Position numbers and translations under genes: made by a program. From NCBI GenBank assembly GCA_944358705.1, contig CALVRR010000004.1, positions 1-64,000 of the forward strand: a DNA stretch of 64,000 bases. Reading direction: 5' to 3'. Positions 14,919-24,323 of the stretch are shown here, piece by piece. Source of the stretch: an uncultured Bacilli bacterium (GTDB lineage: Bacteria; Bacillota_I; Bacilli_A; RF39; UBA660). Every line of letters starts with the position of its first letter. Positions within the stretch are counted from its first letter, which is position 1. Below the pieces are notes generated by a model. The model did not search any database. It saw only the letters and a list, made by a program, of their open reading frames with translations, and was not told where the DNA came from.

Positions 14919-17225
14919 TTACCCCCTACCAAATAATCTTTGGTAAATATCACCATATTTTTCTACAAATACAAAGGTTATTTGTTTTTTTAATTCCTCT
15001 GGAATCTCATCTAAATCTTTTCTATTCTCTCTTGGTAAGAAAATTTTACGAATACCTGCTCTATGAGCACCGATTACTTTTTCACGAAGACCACCAATTT
15101 CTAAAATTCGACCACGTAACGTAATTTCACCCGTCATAGCCACATTATTTGCAACAGCATGATTTTTAAACAAGCTAACTAAAGCAGTAGTAATTGCAAT
15201 CCCAGCCGAAGGTCCATCTTTAGCAACGGCCCCCTCTGGAAAATGAATATGGATATCATTTTCAGAAAGTAAATTGGAATCAATCGAAAAGGAACCAGCA
15301 TTAGCTTTAATATAACTAAAAGAAATTTGGCAAGACTCTTGCATAACATCGCCCAAGGAACCCGTTAGAATAAGTTCACCCTTACCTGGAAACATAGTAA
15401 CCTCAATTGGTAAAATATCTCCACCAAAAGCCGTATAAGCCATTCCGTTAACAACACCAACTTCACTTTTTTTACCAGTTTTTTCATAACTAAACTTTTT
15501 CTTCCCTAAAAATGCTTCCAAATCCTTCTCTCCAATAGGATAAAAAACTTGTTCCTTCTCTAATAACATTTTCTTAACAATTTTTCGGAACAAAGAAGCA
15601 ATTCTACGATCCAATTCACGGACCCCTGCTTCTTTTGTATAATATCGAATAATAGCAAGAATAGCATCATCATCAAGTTGTACTTGTAAAGAGGTTAATC
15701 CGTGCTCTTCCAAAGCCCTAGGAATCAAATGGTTCTTAGCAATATCCAATTTTTCATACTCGGTATAGCTAGTAAGTTCAATAATTTCCAAACGATCACG
15801 AAGCTCATATGGAATCTGTTCAATATAATTTGCAGTAGCAATAAACAATACTTTAGATAAATCAAATTCTTCTTCGATATAGTGATCAGAAAACTTATCA
15901 TTTTGTTCTGGATCTAAAACCTCAAGCAAACTACTAGCAGGATCTCCTTTAATATCTTTTGTCATCTTATCAATTTCATCAATAATAAAGACTGGATTCG
16001 CCGTACCAGCTTTACGAATCCCTTGAATAATTCGTCCAGGAATAGCTCCCACATAAGTTCTTCGATGCCCTACAATTTCTGCCTCATCATTAATACCACC
16101 AACACTAATTTTAGCAGTTTTCCTTCCTAGACTCTCAGCAATACTTAAAGCTAAAGAAGTTTTTCCAACCCCTGGAGGACCTACCAAACAAAGAATAGGA
16201 CTACGCAAATTATTTGTATTCTGTTTTACTGCTAAATACTCTAAAATTCGAGATTTTACTTCCTCTAAAGCATAATGAGTAGAATTTAAAATCTGTTCTA
16301 CCTTAACCAAATCTTTTGTATCCTTAGTATAAATATTCCAAGGTAAATGAAGCATCCAATCTAAATAATCACGAATCATTCCAAGTTCAGGGGAATGACT
16401 ACTCATAGCTTCATATCTAGAAATTTCACTTTTAATTTTTTCCCGAACTTTATAATTACATTTTAACTTAGAAAGACGTTTCTTTAAATTTTCAATCTCA
16501 TCTTCTTTACTATTGATATCACCAAGTTCTCGTTTAATAGCACGAAGCTTTTCTCTTAAAAAATATTCTTTCTGACTTTCTTCAATCTCCTGTTCAACTT
16601 CACTTTCAATTTTTCGCTCTAATTCAAGAAACTTTATCTCTTCATTCATATCTTCAATTAGTATACGTGCACGTTCTATAGGAGAAATTGTCATCACATA
16701 CTTCTTCTTTTTATTATAATCAACCGGTAAAAAAGAACCAATTAAATCACAAAGTTCATTTAAACTTTCCACCGTATCCAATTGACTAATAATAGCATTA
16801 CTCATATAGGGAGCTTTTTCAATATATTTATCTAAAGACTTCATCAAAAGAGAATAATAATTCTTATCTTCCTCCGAAGAAGGAATTACCACTTCACTAA
16901 TATCTGCTTGATAGAAATGGTTCTGATAAAAATAATTAGAAACATGAACACGTTTTATTCCTTCAATAACTACTCTAGTTTTTCCATTAGGAACATTTAA
17001 TTTTAATTTAATTTGCCCTAAAATACCATAACTAGGAAGCGAAGTAACGTCAACAACATAATTGGAATCTATGGGATGAACAATTACTAAATATTTATCA
17101 TCAGTGTTATCTGCATAATCAATACTAGCCTTTTCAAAAGAATCATCGTATTCAATACGAATCTCATTATTTGGAAAAACTACAACATCGTTCAAAGCCA
17201 AAACAGCTAGTTTTTGATTATTCAT
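14919..17225 (-). CDS. lon: ATP-dependent protease LonA
   Basis: A 768-residue LonA. The N-terminal substrate-binding domain covers residues 5-200 and a coiled coil about 200-270. The AAA+ module has Walker A GPPGVGKT (349-356) and FIIDEIDKM as Walker B. The protease domain has Ser673 (KDGPSAG) and Lys716 (GLREKVIGA), 43 residues apart as in E. coli Lon. It degrades damaged and regulatory proteins in the cytoplasm. GGAGGTGA precedes the ATG, and a promoter sits at 17262-17290. No CIRCE-like element is seen. The unknown 225-aa gene follows at once. Confidence 0.97.
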   Translation of the reverse strand: MNNQKLAVLALNDVVVFPNNEIRIEYDDSFEKASIDYADNTDDKYLVIVHPIDSNYVVDVTSLPSYGILGQIKLKLNVPNGKTRVVIEGIKRVHVSNYFYQNHFYQADISEVVIPSSEEDKNYYSLLMKSLDKYIEKAPYMSNAIISQLDTVESLNELCDLIGSFLPVDYNKKKKYVMTISPIERARILIEDMNEEIKFLELERKIESEVEQEIEESQKEYFLREKLRAIKRELGDINSKEDEIENLKKRLSKLKCNYKVREKIKSEISRYEAMSSHSPELGMIRDYLDWMLHLPWNIYTKDTKDLVKVEQILNSTHYALEEVKSRILEYLAVKQNTNNLRSPILCLVGPPGVGKTSLALSIAESLGRKTAKISVGGINDEAEIVGHRRTYVGAIPGRIIQGIRKAGTANPVFIIDEIDKMTKDIKGDPASSLLEVLDPEQNDKFSDHYIEEEFDLSKVLFIATANYIEQIPYELRDRLEIIELTSYTEYEKLDIAKNHLIPRALEEHGLTSLQVQLDDDAILAIIRYYTKEAGVRELDRRIASLFRKIVKKMLLEKEQVFYPIGEKDLEAFLGKKKFSYEKTGKKSEVGVVNGMAYTAFGGDILPIEVTMFPGKGELILTGSLGDVMQESCQISFSYIKANAGSFSIDSNLLSENDIHIHFPEGAVAKDGPSAGIAITTALVSLFKNHAVANNVAMTGEITLRGRILEIGGLREKVIGAHRAGIRKIFLPRENRKDLDEIPEELKKQITFVFVEKYGDIYQRLFGRG

Positions 17226-17261
17226 AGATAGTTCACCTCCAAATTTTAAATACTGCTTACT

Positions 17262-17290
17262 ATTATATAATAAAAGAACTTCTACATCAA
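17262..17290 (-). promoter_or_regulatory. Sigma-A promoter of lon
   Basis: Minus strand -35 TTGATG (17285-17290), 17-bp spacer, -10 TATAAT (17262-17267), about 37 nt upstream of the ATG. Confidence 0.65.
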
Positions 17291-17324
17291 GAAATTAACT
17301 AACATTTTCAGAAATTACCAAACA

Positions 17325-17348
17325 AAAAGGATAAATAATTTATCCTAA
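17325..17348 (-). terminator. Terminator of the vWA gene
   Basis: Minus strand near-perfect palindrome AGGATAAAT/ATTTATCCT (9-bp arms, minimal loop), followed by a short U run. Confidence 0.6.
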
Positions 17349-17357
17349 CTCTATAAA

Positions 17358-19973
17358 TCAAACGACAAGTTCTACTTCATATGGATTCGTACTACTTCCA
17401 TCTCCATTTACTACCATAACGTCAGCTGAAAGAGAAACAGACGGACGAACACCACTCGAATTACTTACCCTAAGATTACCAACAGAACCAACAGAATCCA
17501 TACGAAATGTAAGAGCACTATACCGATAGAAATAATCAGGGGAAAGTGACCAATAATATCGACCTATATCTAAATAGGAATTCCCACTATATTCACTTAT
17601 ATGACCAGCTAATGTAAACTCATCTACCGTCAATAGTGCTATAGGATAAGTCAGAGCACCATTTCCTTTCTCATTACTTACTGTAAAAGAATCATTTAAA
17701 TTTGAACAACTCACACTTGGATTTTTTGAATATATATTATTACCAAATGCAGTGAAATAACTAACATCAGTTCCTGCATCTACATCCTTGCCTTTTAAAC
17801 TTCCACTAAAAAATTTTCTGTCATTACACCATACCGTATCTTCTAAGTATTTTGTATATTCTATCATATTTTCCGAATACCAAACATCTAACATCGTTTT
17901 AATAGTAGAATCAGTTGTATTAGAAAACATTTCATTCTTAATATCTTCTATATTATTCCCCTGATTTAATGTCAAATAGTAAATAACAGTAGAGTCCCCA
18001 AAGAAATGAATATAATAAACACTATCACAAGTATTATCAGCAGACAAACATGTATAATGATACCTTTTAGCTAAATTTACCCTATCATTTGCCCAATCAT
18101 TACTTTCTATAGTATCTACCAAAGTATATTGACTACCATCCCAAATTATATCATTTCCATAGATAACTGTTCCCAAATCCTTTGCATCTATACTAGAATA
18201 CTCGTATCTCGTCCCATACATATAACCTACATCTGCTGGTGACGTACTATCTAAGTTAAAAGAAGTTTTTCCTATCATAGATTCTGTACCAGTATTATTA
18301 CAATATCCATTATCATCAGGATGTCCGTCATAAATTAATTTTACACCACCTGTTTCTGTCGTTATAACTGCTTTCCAACAAAAATTAGCAAACTTAACAT
18401 GATTATTATCAATATCTCCTCGATAATAATGAATTGGATATTCATCCTCTTCAGTCCCAGCTCTTGTGTAAACACCCTTACCATTTGTATTTGATGGTAT
18501 AGAAGCAAAATCAATCCCACTACTTGCTGATACAAATTCGCTAGCAACGTTATCCATTACTGCTTGATCTTGCATTATTTTATACAAAGTTTGAACTTTG
18601 GAAACTACTCCATCCATTGACTTTGCCAAAGTGAACTCTGACCAAATTGCTCTAATAGTAACATCCTTTTCTGGCATGACAAAGTAATCATCATTAATAG
18701 AAGTAACATTTTCCGTAACAATCTCCCACCCTTTAAATTGATAACCTACACAAATTGGTTTTTCCTCTTCAATTGATACCGAATTAAATACAGAATAAGT
18801 TTTAGAATTTGGAATATTACTTACAGTACAACCGCTTGGTGCATTCCCATCATAAATAACAGAATACCCTTCTTGCAATCTTGGACTATCAACACTGATT
18901 ACATCTTCATCTTGCTCTTCAATCTTACTAAACACTTCTGTGCTTTCATTTGTAGAATATACTCCGCCCTGTCCTATATACTCTTCTTTTAAATCGATAT
19001 CCATCGTAAGTTTTGCATTTCTTCCAGATTTAAAATTATCAATCGTCCAAGTAATTTTTTGTTTACCATTTTCCTCTTCTAATTTTATTGTCCCTTCACT
19101 AACAGTAATATCATCTTTACTATCTAATTTAAAATAACGTTGATCAATATAATCCACAATTTCAAACTTTTCATAAGGGATAGGCACAACACTTGCATCA
19201 AATAACACATTACTTAAAGTTTCCATATCAGCAAAAAACTGATTATCACTAACTTCTTGAATAGGTTTTAAAATTGCATTCCCCATCTCATACTGTATTC
19301 CATTCACAGTAATATAAGGATACTTCGTTTTTAAATATTGATATTGCGTAATCTGATTAGGAGTATTGACATTAGGATAACCATCCGTTAAGAATAAAAC
19401 AATCGCATCTCTATTATCTTGCTTTGTATAGTCTTTTAAAATATTATCAACATTTACTAATGCTTGATAATAATTAGTATTACCCTGAACTTGTAAATCA
19501 TTAATTTGACTTATTAACTTATCTTTATCACTCGTAAAATCAGATACTATAGTAGAAGTAGTATCAAAAATAATAAGAGCTACTTGATTATTTCCATTAG
19601 AAAGTAAACTATCAACTAATTCTGTAGAATCCTGTTTCACTCTATCTAATTTATCACCAGACATAGAACCAGAAATATCTAATACCATAATAATATCCGT
19701 ACTTTTATTTTCTGTCATTAAAGTAGTATCCACATCAAAAACAACTCTAGCTCTACCTTTACTAATCCATTTACCACTTTTTTTTATTTGCCAAGAACCA
19801 ACTTCTTTTGATTCAAAACTAGTATTCTTAGAAGTAATAATGATACTTTTTAAAGGAGTTTCCAAAGCAAAAGAGGAAAGTAAAAAAAAACTAAAAATCG
19901 CAATAAAAAAAACACTCATAGCTATAATTTGCTTGGTATAATTACGTATAAATATCTGTATCTTTTTTAACAT
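17358..19973 (-). CDS. Secreted/anchored von Willebrand factor A surface protein
   Basis: An 871-residue protein with an N-terminal membrane/signal segment (15-36). The vWA domain spans about 92-265 with a complete MIDAS (DISGS at 99-103, the Thr of GNTNY, Asp of FLTDGYP). A beta-rich region follows, then a Listeria-Bacteroides-type (InlB) repeat at about 370-445 (YQFKGWEI, DVTIRAIW). The C-terminal module begins YYRGDIDNN and ends SGVRPSVSL and GDGSSTNPYEV. This last module recurs in the proteins at 27368-28555 and 50808-52613. There is no LPXTG sorting motif. It is probably a surface adhesin. It has its own promoter and a structured leader, and forms a single-gene unit. Intramolecular bonds and ligands cannot be judged. 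Confidence 0.8.
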   Translation of the reverse strand: MLKKIQIFIRNYTKQIIAMSVFFIAIFSFFLLSSFALETPLKSIIITSKNTSFESKEVGSWQIKKSGKWISKGRARVVFDVDTTLMTENKSTDIIMVLDISGSMSGDKLDRVKQDSTELVDSLLSNGNNQVALIIFDTTSTIVSDFTSDKDKLISQINDLQVQGNTNYYQALVNVDNILKDYTKQDNRDAIVLFLTDGYPNVNTPNQITQYQYLKTKYPYITVNGIQYEMGNAILKPIQEVSDNQFFADMETLSNVLFDASVVPIPYEKFEIVDYIDQRYFKLDSKDDITVSEGTIKLEEENGKQKITWTIDNFKSGRNAKLTMDIDLKEEYIGQGGVYSTNESTEVFSKIEEQDEDVISVDSPRLQEGYSVIYDGNAPSGCTVSNIPNSKTYSVFNSVSIEEEKPICVGYQFKGWEIVTENVTSINDDYFVMPEKDVTIRAIWSEFTLAKSMDGVVSKVQTLYKIMQDQAVMDNVASEFVSASSGIDFASIPSNTNGKGVYTRAGTEEDEYPIHYYRGDIDNNHVKFANFCWKAVITTETGGVKLIYDGHPDDNGYCNNTGTESMIGKTSFNLDSTSPADVGYMYGTRYEYSSIDAKDLGTVIYGNDIIWDGSQYTLVDTIESNDWANDRVNLAKRYHYTCLSADNTCDSVYYIHFFGDSTVIYYLTLNQGNNIEDIKNEMFSNTTDSTIKTMLDVWYSENMIEYTKYLEDTVWCNDRKFFSGSLKGKDVDAGTDVSYFTAFGNNIYSKNPSVSCSNLNDSFTVSNEKGNGALTYPIALLTVDEFTLAGHISEYSGNSYLDIGRYYWSLSPDYFYRYSALTFRMDSVGSVGNLRVSNSSGVRPSVSLSADVMVVNGDGSSTNPYEVELVV

Positions 19974-20018
19974 ATATTCTCTCCTTTAAAACCAAACATA
20001 TTACAATCAAAAAGAAAG

Positions 20019-20045
20019 ATACTTTAGGGTACCGAATTTAAGTAT
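20019..20045 (-). promoter_or_regulatory. Leader hairpin with following U-rich run upstream of the vWA gene
   Basis: In the inferred leader, AUACUU (20045-20040) can pair with AAGUAU (20024-20019) around a loop holding the self-complementary GGUACC. A CUUUCUUUUU run follows. It may be a weak attenuator or a binding site. The stem is short. Confidence 0.25.
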
Positions 20046-20067
20046 TATTTCTATCTTTATTACTCTA

Positions 20068-20096
20068 AATATACTATATTTTTTACTTTTTGACAA
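20068..20096 (-). promoter_or_regulatory. Sigma-A promoter of the vWA gene
   Basis: Minus strand -35 TTGTCA (20091-20096), 17-bp spacer, -10 TATATT (20068-20073). It leaves a leader of roughly 85-90 nt. Confidence 0.6.
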
Positions 20097-20142
20097 TGTA
20101 ATTCATTTTATTTTTATAGTTAATACTTAACTTTTTAAAACA

Positions 20143-20174
20143 AAATTTGTAACTAAAAATGGTATTACAAATTT
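20143..20174. repeat. Inverted repeat upstream of the vWA promoter
   Basis: 10-bp arms AAATTTGTAA / TTACAAATTT separated by 12 nt, about 50 bp upstream of the -35. It could be a regulator site or a weak transcript hairpin. The AT-rich background makes chance possible. Confidence 0.35.
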
Positions 20175-20212
20175 AGCTTATCTAAAAATTAAAAAATATA
20201 TATAAATTTAGA

Positions 20213-20240
20213 ACAAAAAAGCAGTACCTAAGTACCACTT
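20213..20240 (-). terminator. Terminator of tig
   Basis: Minus strand 9-bp stem AAGTGGTAC/GTACTGCTT (two G-U), 4-nt loop TTAG, then six U residues. Confidence 0.75.
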
Positions 20241-20244
20241 TCTA

Positions 20245-21573
20245 TTACTTATTTGCCTCTTTCAAAAGTTCAATAGTCTTTCTCATTTCTAAATCATATT
20301 GAACCATATCAATTCCACCAAATTGTTTTAAGAATTCCTCTTTTTCTAATTGATATTTCTTGGCTAATTCTTCTGCTTCTTTTTCAGCTTCTTCTACAGA
20401 TACTTCAATCTTTTCTAAATTCATAATCTCTTCTAACATTAAACGATAAAGTACATTAGAATAAGCTTCTTTTTCTAATTGACTTCTAAGGTCTGCTTCA
20501 CTAGATTGTGTAAATTGATAATATAAATCTAAAGAAATTCCTTGCATTCTCATTTGTTCTTCAAAACGTCTCATTAAACGAGTAACTTCTTCTTCTACCA
20601 TCTCTTCTGGAATATCTACTTCAACATTTTTAGAAACTCCTTCTAAAATAGCATCAATATATTTATTCTCAGCATCCATTTCCTTTTGAGCAAGAATACT
20701 CTTCTTAATTTCTTCTTTTAAGCTCTCTTCAGAATTAACGCCTTCCATTCCTAAATCTTCAAAGAAATCTTCATCTAATTCTCTATTTTGTTTTTCTTTA
20801 ATTTCATGAACTTTTACCTTAAAGATAGCTTTTGCTCCAGCCAAATCTTTAGCACCATAATCTTCTGGGAAAGTAACTTCAATCTCTTTTTCTTCTCCAG
20901 TCTTCATTCCAACTACTTGTTCTTCAAATCCAGGAATAAATGTGTGACTTCCAATCTCTAAAGAGTAGTTTTCTCCTTTTCCACCATCAAAAGCAACACC
21001 ATCTTTAAATCCTTCAAAATCGATTACTGCAGTATTTCCTTCTTCAACAACACCATCTTCCTTAGTAACAAGTTCTGTATATCTTTCTAATAAATGACCA
21101 AGTTCATGATTTACTTCATCAGAACTAACTTCTACTTTCTCAGGTTTAATATTTAATCCTTTATACTTTTTAACCTTTACTTCTGGTTTCGTAACAATTT
21201 TAAAAGTAAATTCTACACCATCTTCATTTAAACTCTTTAAATCAACTGCAGGTTGTACTACTGGAACTAATTTAGACTCTTCCATTGCTTTTGTATAAGC
21301 ATCTTGTAACACACTATCTGCTGCATCAATAAATAAAGATTCTTTACCAAAATGTTTCTCATAAATCTCTCTTGGTACTTTACCTTTTCTAAATCCATCC
21401 ACTTTCGCAGTTTTTTGTTTTTTACGAAAAGCTCCATCAAGTGCTTTTTGCCAAGCTTCTCCATCTATTTTAATAACTACTTCATGAATATTTTTCTTAA
21501 CATCTTTCTTTTCTTCTTTTTTAGTTTCTTTCTTTACAGTTGTTTTTTCTTTCTTTTCTTCTTTTTTTGCCAT
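20245..21573 (-). CDS. tig: Trigger factor
   Basis: A 442-residue ribosome-associated chaperone. The ribosome-binding motif GFRKGKVP is at residues 60-67. The FKBP-type PPIase domain (about 170-260) has VIDFEGFKDG and GSHTFIPGFEEQVVGM. The helical C-terminal arms run from about 270 to 440. It holds nascent chains at the tunnel exit. Residues 1-28 are almost only Lys, Glu and Thr. They replace the usual short beta-strand start and add about 20 residues, an oddity. A good promoter and GGAGGG support this start, and no later Met would keep the ribosome-binding domain. Confidence 0.95.
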   Translation of the reverse strand: MAKKEEKKEKTTVKKETKKEEKKDVKKNIHEVVIKIDGEAWQKALDGAFRKKQKTAKVDGFRKGKVPREIYEKHFGKESLFIDAADSVLQDAYTKAMEESKLVPVVQPAVDLKSLNEDGVEFTFKIVTKPEVKVKKYKGLNIKPEKVEVSSDEVNHELGHLLERYTELVTKEDGVVEEGNTAVIDFEGFKDGVAFDGGKGENYSLEIGSHTFIPGFEEQVVGMKTGEEKEIEVTFPEDYGAKDLAGAKAIFKVKVHEIKEKQNRELDEDFFEDLGMEGVNSEESLKEEIKKSILAQKEMDAENKYIDAILEGVSKNVEVDIPEEMVEEEVTRLMRRFEEQMRMQGISLDLYYQFTQSSEADLRSQLEKEAYSNVLYRLMLEEIMNLEKIEVSVEEAEKEAEELAKKYQLEKEEFLKQFGGIDMVQYDLEMRKTIELLKEANK

Positions 21574-21595
21574 TTCTATCCCTCCAACGTCTTAT

Positions 21596-21624
21596 ATTAT
21601 ACCCTACAATTTTATTTAAGACAA
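21596..21624 (-). promoter_or_regulatory. Sigma-A promoter of tig
   Basis: Minus strand -35 TTGTCT (21619-21624), 17-bp spacer, -10 TATAAT (21596-21601), 23 nt upstream of the ATG. Confidence 0.65.
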
Positions 21625-21638
21625 CACTTTATGTCAAT

Positions 21639-21667
21639 TTGACAAAAGAAATAAAATATAGTATAAT
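21639..21667 (+). promoter_or_regulatory. Consensus sigma-A promoter of the metallophosphoesterase gene
   Basis: Plus strand -35 TTGACA (21639-21644), 17-bp spacer, -10 TATAAT (21662-21667). Both hexamers are perfect. It is divergent from the tig promoter. Confidence 0.8.
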
Positions 21668-21696
21668 AACCAATCAAAGAAAAGGGGGAAATATAT

Positions 21697-22593
21697 ATGG
21701 GAAAAATTAGATACCTTACGATATATTCCAGAAAAATTCCAACAGAAATGAAAATAGTAGTTATTTCAGATATTCACAAAGAAAAAACGATTGGAGAAAA
21801 AAATTTAGAAAAGTTAGCAAATAAGATTGATATGGCCGAAATAAGTCATATAATAATTGCCGGAGATAGTGTAAATAGTGTAAATGATTTAAAAGAAAAA
21901 GACTTCAAATATCAATTTCAAAAAATGTTTGATGAATTTTCAAAAGGAAAACCAACGATTGTAGGATATGGAAATCATGATCAGATGACAAGAAAAAACA
22001 ATATATGGGTTCCAGGAAATAAAGAAATTCTAAAACAAACACTAGAAGAACTACCAAATTTTATGGTATTAGAAAATGGCGAAAAAGTAACTATAAACAA
22101 TATTGAGTATAGTGCCTTATCTCCAGATTTTGATTATTACGAAAATAAAGAAAAAAGAAAATGTGATCGTGAATCTCCTGAAGATTATAAAAAACTAATC
22201 GAAAAACACTATAATCCAAATCTATTTAGTGAAGATAAATATAGTATTTTAGTAACACACGAGCCACAATCTCCAATCATAGTAAGTAAAGAATTAGGAG
22301 AATGTTTCCAACCAAATACGAACCTTGTCGTATCTGGACATTATCATGGCGGACTAGTACCAACAGAATTACAAACAATAGTAGAAAACACACCTTTAAA
22401 TCGATGGTTAGAAAATAGAGGTCTACTTTCTCCACAAATGCAAATAGCTCCTAAATACGCCTGGGGAACAGAACAAATAGGAGAAACCACATTCCTTATC
22501 AACAACCCAGTAAATACACGCGTAGAAACACCTTTAATAAATAATTTATATGGAGCAAGTGCAACAATATTAACACTAAAGAAAATGCGATAA
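21697..22593 (+). CDS. Calcineurin-like metallophosphoesterase
   Basis: A 298-residue protein with the metallophosphoesterase signatures: DIHKE (DxH) near residue 25, GDSVNSVND, GNHD, a later H (VTHEPQ) and GHYHGG. It would bind two metal ions. The substrate is unknown, and relatives act on phosphodiesters or nucleotides. Unlike many YkuE-type relatives, no N-terminal membrane anchor is seen. GGGGG precedes the ATG. The gene has a perfect promoter and its own terminator, so it is expressed alone, next to trpS on the plus strand. Confidence 0.85.
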   Translation: MGKIRYLTIYSRKIPTEMKIVVISDIHKEKTIGEKNLEKLANKIDMAEISHIIIAGDSVNSVNDLKEKDFKYQFQKMFDEFSKGKPTIVGYGNHDQMTRKNNIWVPGNKEILKQTLEELPNFMVLENGEKVTINNIEYSALSPDFDYYENKEKRKCDRESPEDYKKLIEKHYNPNLFSEDKYSILVTHEPQSPIIVSKELGECFQPNTNLVVSGHYHGGLVPTELQTIVENTPLNRWLENRGLLSPQMQIAPKYAWGTEQIGETTFLINNPVNTRVETPLINNLYGASATILTLKKMR

Positions 22594-22606
22594 AATCGCT
22601 TTTTTT
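22587..22606 (+). terminator. Terminator of the metallophosphoesterase gene
   Basis: Plus strand GCGAT/ATCGC 5-bp stem, 3-nt loop, seven U residues. It includes the last codons and stop. Confidence 0.7.
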
Positions 22607-22651
22607 ATACCTCAAAATATGCTAAAATGAAAAAAGAAAGAAAGTGATAAT

Positions 22652-23656
22652 ATGAAAAAAACAATTTTAACAGGATTAAGACCAACAGGAAATCTTCACC
22701 TAGGTCATTATTTTGGAGCTGGAAAAAATTATTTAAAAATGCAAAATGATTATGATTTCTATTTAGAAATTGCCGATGTACAAGCTCTAACAGATAATTT
22801 CAACAATCCAGAAAAAGTTAGAAAAAATGTAACCGAAATTACAATAGACTTATTATCGATTGGTCTAGACCCTAAAAAAGTAAATTTCTTTATTCAATCA
22901 AAAATACCTGAAATTGCAGAACTTACTGTATTCTACTCCAATCTTGTAACAGTAGCTAGACTAGAAAGAAATCCTACAGTAAAAACTGAAATTGCTCAGA
23001 AAAAAGAATTATTTGGTAACAAAGGAGAATCCATCACCTATGGATTTTTAGGTTACCCAGTTTCCCAAGCAGCCGATATCACAGCCTTTGATGGAGAAGT
23101 AGTACCTGTAGGAGAAGATCAACTTCCCCTACTAGAACAATGCCGCGAAATTGTTAGAAAATTCAACTCCATTTATGGAACCACACTAAAAGAACCAAGT
23201 GCAATACTAAGTGAAGTAAAACGAGTAAAAGGTCTAGATGGAAATGATAAAATGGGAAAAAGTCTAGGAAATGCCATATTCCTAAACGACAATGAAGAAA
23301 CAATAAAGAAAAAAATTATGGGAGCAGTAACAGACCCTAATAAAATTAAAAAAGACGACCCTGCAAATCCAGACATCTGTATGGTTTACTACTATCATAA
23401 CTTAGTAAATAAGAAAGAAAATATAGAAAAGATTTGCACGGAATGCAAAAAAGGTTCCCGTGGTTGTGTACAATGTAAAAAAGAGCTAGTAGAAGCAATG
23501 AATAACTTCTTAAAACCAATCAAAGAAAAAAGAAAATATTATGAAGAAAATCCTGAAATTGTAAAAGAAATTTTAGAAAAAGGAACAAAAAAAGCCAAGG
23601 AAAAAGCAGAAGCACAAATGAAAGAAGTAAAAAAAGCAATGAAAATAGACTACTAA
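22652..23656 (+). CDS. trpS: Tryptophanyl-tRNA synthetase
   Basis: A 334-residue class I synthetase charging tRNA-Trp. The HIGH motif is HLGH (16-19, in PTGNLHLGHYFGA) and the KMSKS equivalent is KMGKS (200-204). The tryptophan-pocket region VGEDQLPLLE is present. Near residue 262 there is a CTECKKGSRGCVQCKK cysteine cluster, as in some TrpS that bind a metal or Fe-S site. AAGTGATAAT precedes the ATG. No T-box leader is seen in the short upstream gap. A terminator shared with the convergent gene follows. Confidence 0.96.
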   Translation: MKKTILTGLRPTGNLHLGHYFGAGKNYLKMQNDYDFYLEIADVQALTDNFNNPEKVRKNVTEITIDLLSIGLDPKKVNFFIQSKIPEIAELTVFYSNLVTVARLERNPTVKTEIAQKKELFGNKGESITYGFLGYPVSQAADITAFDGEVVPVGEDQLPLLEQCREIVRKFNSIYGTTLKEPSAILSEVKRVKGLDGNDKMGKSLGNAIFLNDNEETIKKKIMGAVTDPNKIKKDDPANPDICMVYYYHNLVNKKENIEKICTECKKGSRGCVQCKKELVEAMNNFLKPIKEKRKYYEENPEIVKEILEKGTKKAKEKAEAQMKEVKKAMKIDY

Positions 23657-23687
23657 AAAAGCATCAAGTAAGATGCTTTTATTTTTT
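23657..23687. terminator. Terminator between trpS and the convergent 214-aa gene
   Basis: AAAAGCATC/GATGCTTTT 9-bp stem, 6-nt loop, with U runs on both strands. It overlaps the last codons of the minus-strand gene. Confidence 0.75.
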
Positions 23688-24323
23688 AGAATAACTAAGA
23701 CGTACAATATCAAATAACCGACGATATCGAAAATCAAAATGATAAGTTAAATCATCAAATAACCGTTCATATTTAGAAACAACATTACGACTATCCTTAC
23801 CGAAAACCTCTTCATATAAATAAATAAGTTTATCAAAATTCTTTTTCTGAAATAAGAAAGAAACCTCTTTTAACAAATACTTTTTTTGAAACTCCTCTTC
23901 CCGAGTAAGAAAAAACAAACTTCTATCTTTTTTTATGACCTTATAAGAAATACTTTCTTCTTCAAAATCCACTGCTCCCTGTATAACTTCACTTTCCTCA
24001 TCTAACAATAGACAACTTCGAGCAATAATTTCTCCTTGTTCAGAAAACTCTATCGCAACAACGCGATTTAAGTCACAAAACAAACTAGCATACGATATGG
24101 TTTTCTTTTTTTTATAAAGTAAAGTTTTACCCTTAATCTTATCTAAAAATTCCTTACTTATCTTAATATCTGCAAAACAAAAATTATCCATATCAATAGA
24201 CGAAACCCTTACAATAGGGATTTTTTTTACATGTTCTAAAACATCGTATTTTGACCATTCAAAAAATTCAACCAATCTTTCTTTATCTTGAAAATTAAGT
24301 AATAAGTCATAAATATAAGTCAT
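23679..24323 (-). CDS. Unknown 214-aa protein (possibly DUF3603-like)
   Basis: A soluble protein beginning MTYIYDLLLNF, then EFFEWSKYDVLEHVKKIPIV. This start recalls the DUF3603 family of Bacillota, but the match is from memory and not checked. The rest is Lys/Glu/Phe-rich with a C-terminal helical part (SYSKK end). GGGGAGG precedes the ATG, which overlaps the stop of the small membrane protein as ATGA, so the two are coupled. Function unknown. Confidence 0.55.
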   Translation of the reverse strand: MTYIYDLLLNFQDKERLVEFFEWSKYDVLEHVKKIPIVRVSSIDMDNFCFADIKISKEFLDKIKGKTLLYKKKKTISYASLFCDLNRVVAIEFSEQGEIIARSCLLLDEESEVIQGAVDFEEESISYKVIKKDRSLFFLTREEEFQKKYLLKEVSFLFQKKNFDKLIYLYEEVFGKDSRNVVSKYERLFDDLTYHFDFRYRRLFDIVRLSYSKK

